From positions 1 through 35,708 of the forward strand of contig CACZAM010000018.1 of NCBI GenBank assembly GCA_902779185.1: 35,708 bases of DNA. Reading direction: 5' to 3'. The translations under genes and the position numbers were made by a program. The stretch is from an uncultured Eubacteriales bacterium. Its GTDB lineage: Bacteria > Bacillota > Clostridia > Peptostreptococcales > Anaerovoracaceae. The notes below the pieces were generated by a model. The model saw only the letters and a list, made by a program, of their open reading frames with translations. It was not told the origin of the DNA and searched no databases. Position 1 is the first letter of the stretch, and each line of letters opens with the position of its first letter. Below, in pieces: positions 30,454 through 35,708 of this stretch.

Positions 30454-33400
30454 ATGGCAAACAGATTTACTGATGAACAGCTTAAAGCGATAAAGACGCT
30501 CGACAAGTCAGTGCTCGTATCCGCGGCGGCGGGCTCGGGCAAGACTTCGGTGCTTATTGAACGCATAATAAGGATCATCCTCGAAGGCAGGGCCAATGTG
30601 GATGAGATGCTTGTCGTGACCTTCACGAATGCAACGGCTTCCGAGATGAAGCTGAGACTTGCGGCTGCTATAAGAAAGAGGATGGAGGAACATCCGGAAG
30701 ACATACCGCACATGAAGGATCAGCTGTCAAGACTGTATAAAGCGTACATCTCGACTATCGACAGCTTTGCGCTCAGGGTCATAAAGGAATTCTTCCATAT
30801 GACAGACATGGAGCCGTCATTTGGCGTTGCTGACGAAGTGCAGTGCGAGCTGCTCAGACGTGAAGCCCTGAGCGAGCTCTTTGAAGAGGGATTCGAAAAA
30901 GATGATCTTATTGAAGGAGGGAGCTTCAGGTCTTTTCTGAGGCTCTACAGCGAAGAACGCAGCGATGACAATTTCATGGACGGAATGCTGGATGCGTATT
31001 CTAGTCTCAGAACGATGCCTGACTACTTTGAGTGGGCGTTCAGGAAGGCTGAACAGCTGAAAGTGACCCCGGAAACATTCGAGGGATCGGACTTTCAGAA
31101 GATGATGTTTGCAGACGCTGAAGTGGCATTCAGAAGCGTGAAGGGCGCTTTCGCGCAGCTGAAGGAGCTGTTTGAGGGAGCCGGGATCCCTGAGATGTAC
31201 GAGGCAAAGCTGTCTGCGCAGGAGGCAGCAGTAAACGCGGTATATGGTGCATTGATCTCAGGCCGGGCAGGCATGGAAGTGACAGATGCGATCGAAGCGA
31301 TACCATCTACAAGGCTTGCGGTCACTAAGGCCCAGAAAGGAGCTTATGAGGCGATAAAACCTGAAGTCAAGGCGCTCAATGATGCCCTTAAGAAAGAGAT
31401 AGGCGATTTCAAAAAGAGATATCTGATACCTGATCTGGAGACCCGTCTGTCCGAGATGAACGCCACATATGAATATACGGTCTACTATCTTCGCTTGCTT
31501 GAGGAGTTCGAGAAAAGATACGATGCAAAGAAGCGTGAGAAGAGGGTCATAGACTTTGCAGACATGGAGCACATAGCGGTTCGCATACTGAAGAATGACG
31601 AGGCGGCAGACACGCTCCGCAGGAGATTCAGGTTCATCTTTGTCGATGAATATCAGGATACAAATAACATACAGGAAAACCTGATCAGCCGCGTTGCACG
31701 CCCGGACAATGTTTTCAGGGTGGGTGATGTGAAGCAGAGCATATACAAATTCAGACAGGCTGAGCCTGAGATATTTGAGCGGCTTTACGCGCGATATGCT
31801 TCCGGAAGCGAACCGGACGGTATTGCCATAGATCTGGGACGTAATTTCAGAACGAACGATGCTACGATCAGATACATCAACCATGTGTTCAGCAATATCA
31901 TGGAAGGCTACGATGAGCGTTCCATGCTGTATACCGGCATTGATTGTCTGCCCGAATACGACTTCATACCTGAAGTACATGTCCTTTTCGATGATAACGC
32001 AGAGGAAGAAAATGACCCTGATGATGCTGAAGAGGGCGGAGCCGATGAAGAGATCGAGGAGCTTAGCAAGGAAGAGGCAGAAGCAGAGTATATTGCCAGG
32101 CTCGTACAGTCGATCATAGGCACTGAATTCTACGATACTGCTGCCGGTGTTGTGAGAAAGGCCGGCGCAAGAGATATAGCGATTCTTTTCAGGGCAGTCA
32201 AATACAGAGGTGAGATCATGAGCCGCGCGCTGAGAGAGCGTGCCATAGAATCCCATGTTGAAGAGACTGAAGTTTTTTTCGATACTATAGAGATAGAAAT
32301 AGCTCTTGCCCTGCTGACATGCATCGACAACATGAAGAGAGATGTACAGCTTATTTCCGTGCTCCACTCGGAAGTGTTCGGGTTCAGTCCTGATGATCTT
32401 GCCCGCATAAGAATAGAACACAAAAAAACAGTCAGGAATCGCCCGGCATACTGGGAAGCTTTCAGGTGGTATGCGGAAAAAGGTCCGGAAGGCGATTTGA
32501 AGGAAAAGGCATCCGCTGCGCTGAACGCTCTTATGGAATGGCGCAGGCTGTCACGCATACTCCCTCTTGAAGACTTCGTGTGGAAGGTGCTTGTAGATTC
32601 CGGCTATTACAGGATGGCAGGCGCTATGCCGGGTGGTGCGGCCAGACAGGCAAATCTGAGGACCCTCGCAGACAGAGCAGGCAGATTCAGCAAAGATACG
32701 ATCGCGACCCTGAGTTCGTTCATTACTTTCCTCGAGCTTCTGAAGAGCAAGAAGCTAAGGAATGGACAGGCTTCGATGGTAGGCAGGGACGACGATGTGG
32801 TACGTATATCCACGATCCACAAGAGCAAGGGACTGGAATACCCGTTTGTCATAGTCGGCGGTCTCGGACACAAATTCCGGTACGACACAAACAGCAAGGA
32901 TTTCAGCTTTGATCCTGATGGCGGAGTAGGCCTTCCGTATGTGGATCCGGCGCGCAGATACTGGAGAAACACCGTACTGCAGCGAGCCATAAACTCAAAA
33001 TCAAAGAATGACTCATATAAAGAAGAACTGAGACTCCTCTATGTCGCCATGACAAGAGCCCGCAACAAGCTCTATATGGTCGGCACATGCAGGAATGAAG
33101 AGGAACTTGCCAGATACCAGCTTCGTCCGGCAAACTTTCTGAAAGCCATGCAGGGCGTTCTCAGGAGCGGATTCAACAGATTATATGTATCGCCACTGAT
33201 ACTGACAAAATGTGCAGACAGCACCGGTGCAGACAGCAGGATAAGTTCATACTTTGATAGACCTCTCAACGCAGAGGAGCAGGCTATATATGATGAGATC
33301 GACAGAAGGTTCAGCTACAGATATCCTGATGAGGAACTTCTTACAGAAAAGGCCAAGTACTCTGTCAGCGCCATCAGGAGAGAAGAGCTTGAGAAGGAGC

Positions 33401-34014
33401 GCATGCTGAAGAAAGAAGCTGTAGTGACATCGGACGATGAAGTAACGCATCTCCGTACGGGAATAGAGAAGGACAAGCGGGCATCCGCTGCAGATATCGG
33501 AATAGCGTATCACCGCATCATGGAATTCATCGACTTCTCAAGAGCCATGGATCCTTCCGGCAGTATCGATTCAGAATATATCGAAGAACGCGCCGCATTC
33601 CTGAGGGAGCATGACGCAATAGATGCAGATGTATATGAAGCTCTCGATCTCAACCGCATAGCTGCATTTTTCGGCAGTGATCTGGGCAGAAGGGCAGCAG
33701 TTGCTGCTTTAAAGGGAACGCTTATGCGGGAAAAGCCGTTCACTCTCCGCACCGTACGCGGCGGACACGAGATGCTGGTTCAGGGTGTGATCGACTGTTG
33801 CTTCGAAGAAGACGGAAAAATGATACTCGTTGACTATAAGTCGAATTTCATAAGACCGGACAGACCGCACGAGGCAGAACTTGAGCGCATAAGAGATGAA
33901 TACAAAGTCCAGACAGACCTTTACAGTGAAGCGGTAGAAAAGGGTACAGGCAAGGAAGTAGGCGAGGCATATCTTTACCTCTTCGCAAGCGGCGAAACAA
34001 TAAATATGATGTGA
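30454..34014 (+). CDS. addA: AddA helicase-nuclease subunit (ATP-dependent nuclease)
   Basis: A 1186-residue UvrD/Rep-type helicase with a C-terminal nuclease, the size of Bacillus AddA (about 1230). The Walker A loop is LVSAAAGSGKTSVL (about 21-34). FVDEYQDTNNIQ is the Walker B/DExQ motif, and VRISTIHKSKGLEYPFVIVGG and LLYVAMTRARNKLYMVG are helicase motifs V-VI. The PD-(D/E)XK nuclease appears at about residues 1107-1132 (VQGVIDCCFEEDGK, then LVDYKSN). Known: AddAB processes double-strand breaks for RecA. AddB, normally encoded just upstream, is absent from this window; gpmI is there instead. The ribosome site is weak. The 5'-nucleotidase gene follows 25 bases later. Confidence 0.95.
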   Translation: MANRFTDEQLKAIKTLDKSVLVSAAAGSGKTSVLIERIIRIILEGRANVDEMLVVTFTNATASEMKLRLAAAIRKRMEEHPEDIPHMKDQLSRLYKAYISTIDSFALRVIKEFFHMTDMEPSFGVADEVQCELLRREALSELFEEGFEKDDLIEGGSFRSFLRLYSEERSDDNFMDGMLDAYSSLRTMPDYFEWAFRKAEQLKVTPETFEGSDFQKMMFADAEVAFRSVKGAFAQLKELFEGAGIPEMYEAKLSAQEAAVNAVYGALISGRAGMEVTDAIEAIPSTRLAVTKAQKGAYEAIKPEVKALNDALKKEIGDFKKRYLIPDLETRLSEMNATYEYTVYYLRLLEEFEKRYDAKKREKRVIDFADMEHIAVRILKNDEAADTLRRRFRFIFVDEYQDTNNIQENLISRVARPDNVFRVGDVKQSIYKFRQAEPEIFERLYARYASGSEPDGIAIDLGRNFRTNDATIRYINHVFSNIMEGYDERSMLYTGIDCLPEYDFIPEVHVLFDDNAEEENDPDDAEEGGADEEIEELSKEEAEAEYIARLVQSIIGTEFYDTAAGVVRKAGARDIAILFRAVKYRGEIMSRALRERAIESHVEETEVFFDTIEIEIALALLTCIDNMKRDVQLISVLHSEVFGFSPDDLARIRIEHKKTVRNRPAYWEAFRWYAEKGPEGDLKEKASAALNALMEWRRLSRILPLEDFVWKVLVDSGYYRMAGAMPGGAARQANLRTLADRAGRFSKDTIATLSSFITFLELLKSKKLRNGQASMVGRDDDVVRISTIHKSKGLEYPFVIVGGLGHKFRYDTNSKDFSFDPDGGVGLPYVDPARRYWRNTVLQRAINSKSKNDSYKEELRLLYVAMTRARNKLYMVGTCRNEEELARYQLRPANFLKAMQGVLRSGFNRLYVSPLILTKCADSTGADSRISSYFDRPLNAEEQAIYDEIDRRFSYRYPDEELLTEKAKYSVSAIRREELEKERMLKKEAVVTSDDEVTHLRTGIEKDKRASAADIGIAYHRIMEFIDFSRAMDPSGSIDSEYIEERAAFLREHDAIDADVYEALDLNRIAAFFGSDLGRRAAVAALKGTLMREKPFTLRTVRGGHEMLVQGVIDCCFEEDGKMILVDYKSNFIRPDRPHEAELERIRDEYKVQTDLYSEAVEKGTGKEVGEAYLYLFASGETINMM

Positions 34015-34039
34015 TAATGATCCGAAAAAGATAAGACTT

Positions 34040-35569
34040 ATGAGTGATGATCTGACAAGAATAACCATATTTCATTCGAATGACATTCACGGAAAATTTA
34101 CCGGCGAGACCGGTGAAGACGGAAAGCTCAGGGGCAGCATGGCGCAGGTCGCCGGCCTTGTGGCGCAGACAAAGAAAGAGAATCCTAACACGCTCTACTG
34201 CATTGCCGGTGATGTATTCCAGGGCTCTCTGATAGACAGCGATTATCAGGGGCTTTCAACGATCGACATACTGAATCTTATAGACATAGATGTAATGTCA
34301 CTCGGAAACCACGAGCTGGATTACGGGATATCTCACATGCTGTTCGCGGGCAGATATGCGAACTTTCAGGTGATAAACGCCAACTTCCTTGTTAAATCCA
34401 ACAGAAAGCATCTGTTCAAGCCATACTATATGGCCGAGATCGATGGCGTCACAGTGCTCTTCATAGGCTTGTTGACTGAGGCTATTATTGACCAGACACG
34501 GGCAGAGGGCCTGGTAGGCAGATATGTGACAATTGCAGACGCAAAGGATGAGATCAGAAGAACATACAACAGGCTGAAGAAAAAAGGCCGTAAAGCAGAC
34601 GTTGTAATACTGCTTACCCATATCGGCTGGGAGGCTGATCTTGAGCTTGCCAGATCACTTGATAAGGATCTCGATGTGGACATCATAATCGGAGGGCACT
34701 CGCATACATACATTGATGAGCCGGCAGTGGAGAACGGGATACTGGTGCTCCAGTGCGGATTTGAGAACACACATATCGGAAAGCTCGACTTTATCTACAA
34801 TAAGACAACGGATACAGTAGAGGATTGCAGCTGGGAGATGATACCCGTAGACGAGGACCACTGCCCGGCGGATAAATATGTCAGCGCCATGATCAGCACT
34901 TACGCGTATGATATAAACAACAAGTACAGTAAGCTGGTCACGAGACTTAAGATGCCGCTGGACAATTACGGAAGAGGCAATCCTACTGAAGTAGGGCAGC
35001 TGTTTGCAGATGCTTTTGCTGATGCTCTGGGCCTCGATGTCATGACCATGGCCGCTTCCAGCCTGAGGTGCTACAGCCTGGACACGGAAGTTACCCTGGA
35101 AGCTCTGAAAGAGGCTTACCCGTATAACGGCAGGATATACACGGTGATGCTGAGCGGTGAGCGGCTTAAGCAGGGAATAATGCGCATGCTGAGATCGGAG
35201 GTGCTCGAACAGTGGCAGGAGGCGTTTTTCCACTTTTCAAAGCGTCTGAAGATAGATTTCGACTTTGACAGCAAGGAGCTCAAGGTCTACTTTGACGGAG
35301 AGCCTCTTGAGGACGACAGGATACTGAAGACGGGAATGCAGGAATACTATCTCATCAACACAGCGATAGGATTCGGCATCAGTCCGGAGGAACTGATCGC
35401 GAATAAAGATATCATATCAGTCGCTACGGCGGATGCGTACCAGACGCTGGAGGATTACTTCTACCAGCATCAGGGTCTCGGCGGTCCTATGGACGACAGA
35501 TGCATCATTAGAGGAAATGTAGGAGGCCTGGCCCTCGAGGTCAAAAAAAGAAGGGGAGAAAAGGAATAG
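34040..35569 (+). CDS. 5'-nucleotidase/metallophosphatase family protein (UshA-like), no signal peptide
   Basis: A 509-residue two-domain enzyme. The N-terminal calcineurin-like domain has Asp15 and His17 (SNDIHG), GDVFQGS, LGNHELDYG, THIGWEAD and GGHSHTYID, the full dimetal set. From about residue 315 the 5'-nucleotidase C-terminal domain is seen (NPTEVGQLFADAFADALGLD, MLSGERLKQGI), which holds the substrate base. Known members split nucleoside 5'-monophosphates or UDP-sugars outside the cell and have signal peptides. Here the protein starts MSDDLTRITIFHSND, directly at the first strand, so a cytoplasmic role is likely, as in YunD-type proteins. Start 25 bases after addA; a terminator follows the stop. 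Confidence 0.9.
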   Translation: MSDDLTRITIFHSNDIHGKFTGETGEDGKLRGSMAQVAGLVAQTKKENPNTLYCIAGDVFQGSLIDSDYQGLSTIDILNLIDIDVMSLGNHELDYGISHMLFAGRYANFQVINANFLVKSNRKHLFKPYYMAEIDGVTVLFIGLLTEAIIDQTRAEGLVGRYVTIADAKDEIRRTYNRLKKKGRKADVVILLTHIGWEADLELARSLDKDLDVDIIIGGHSHTYIDEPAVENGILVLQCGFENTHIGKLDFIYNKTTDTVEDCSWEMIPVDEDHCPADKYVSAMISTYAYDINNKYSKLVTRLKMPLDNYGRGNPTEVGQLFADAFADALGLDVMTMAASSLRCYSLDTEVTLEALKEAYPYNGRIYTVMLSGERLKQGIMRMLRSEVLEQWQEAFFHFSKRLKIDFDFDSKELKVYFDGEPLEDDRILKTGMQEYYLINTAIGFGISPEELIANKDIISVATADAYQTLEDYFYQHQGLGGPMDDRCIIRGNVGGLALEVKKRRGEKE

Positions 35570-35580
35570 TAAGGATAATA

Positions 35581-35609
35581 AAAGAGACCGCTCCGGCGGT
35601 CTCTTTTTT
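35581..35609 (+). terminator. Intrinsic terminator and group II intron target site
   Basis: AAAGAGACCGC (35581-35591) pairs perfectly with GCGGTCTCTTT (35596-35606) around TCCG, and the T-run ends at 35609. It ends the addA/5'-nucleotidase transcript. The next base but one begins an intron-like sequence, the usual insertion position for group IIC introns. Confidence 0.9.
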
Positions 35610-35610
35610 G

Positions 35611-35708
35611 GTATGACGGGCATGCCGTCAGTCTGTGGTGAAAGTCCACAAGGGGCGTAGTTGCCGACGAACCCCATAGCGAGCTGCAAGGTTTGCATCG
35701 TGAGGTGC
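35611..35708 (+). mobile_element. 5' end of a group II intron (probably class C), cut by window edge
   Basis: From GTATGACGGGCATGCCGTCAG the sequence follows domain I of bacterial group II introns: a GTxTG-type 5' end, a short hairpin (GACGG/CCGTC), then GTGGTGAAAGTCCAC, GAACCCCATAGC and GCAAGGTTTGCATCGTGAGG, similar in order to the class IIC intron of Oceanobacillus (memory of published structure, not an alignment). It starts one base past the terminator T-run, a typical IIC site. Only 98 bases are visible, so the intron-encoded reverse transcriptase and catalytic domain V lie beyond the window. Boundary is inferred. Confidence 0.75.

Noticed and set aside
30434-30493. Short frame from an ATG at 30434 overlapping the start of addA, possible leader peptide.
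   Set aside because: No ribosome site, 19 codons, and the sequence has no attenuator-like repeat; the ATG is best seen as chance next to a weak addA ribosome site.
31258-32421. 387-codon minus-strand frame within addA.
   Set aside because: Antisense of a well-supported helicase with the same codon periodicity; protein shows no family features.

Overview
The window looks like a chromosomal segment from a strictly anaerobic Clostridia-class member of the Bacillota with moderate G+C (judged by eye). Reasons: a superoxide reductase and flavodiiron protein pair in place of oxygen-requiring defences, a SCIFF ranthipeptide precursor with its radical SAM maturase, AddA-type recombination machinery, a yicC/gmk/rpoZ housekeeping cluster, strong AGGAGG-type ribosome sites and many extended -10 promoters. 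No tRNA, rRNA, CRISPR array or prophage was seen. Genes are packed tightly and nearly all lie on the plus strand; only an acetyltransferase (7614-8171) and a CsoR-type metal repressor (9996-10400) are on the minus strand.

Layout. 1-268 is noncoding with two inverted repeats and an extended -10 promoter. 269-3092 holds a GT1 glycosyltransferase, a histidine phosphatase, an XRE regulator fused to a complete superoxide-reductase-like domain, and a GNAT acetyltransferase. 3178-7575 runs SPFH/stomatin protein, LUD protein, a NifX-like/SlyD-like fusion with a His/Cys-rich linker, a ROK kinase and an acyl-ACP thioesterase, ending at a terminator shared with the convergent acetyltransferase. 8218-9976 is the oxygen-defence unit: superoxide reductase plus flavodiiron protein under a well-formed promoter with a palindrome in the leader.

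9996-18037 has the divergent csoR and glsA, then an almost gapless run: glutaminase, LOG-family protein, two ABC half-transporters that look like an asymmetric heterodimer, and a phosphoglucomutase. 18076-20359 holds a membrane-anchored protein of unknown role and a universal stress protein with a long extra C-terminal region. 20386-22088 is the SCIFF locus: own promoter, 49-residue precursor, strong terminator, maturase. The precursor is non-canonical: it has five cysteines, and both residues reported to form the thioether in the best-studied homologue (Cys32 and Thr37) are serine here.

22104-30350 is mostly housekeeping: XTP/dITP diphosphatase, YihY/BrkB membrane protein, diacylglycerol-kinase-like lipid kinase, UPF0173 metallohydrolase, small acidic membrane protein, YicC, a DAACS symporter, guanylate kinase, RNA polymerase omega and cofactor-independent phosphoglycerate mutase. 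After a terminator come AddA and a 5'-nucleotidase family protein without a signal peptide. The final 98 bases, directly after an intrinsic terminator, look like the 5' end of a group II (probably IIC) intron that continues beyond the window.

The best candidates for new biology are the variant SCIFF peptide, the XRE-superoxide reductase fusion, the NifX-SlyD fusion and the His-rich CsoR with a possible operator.
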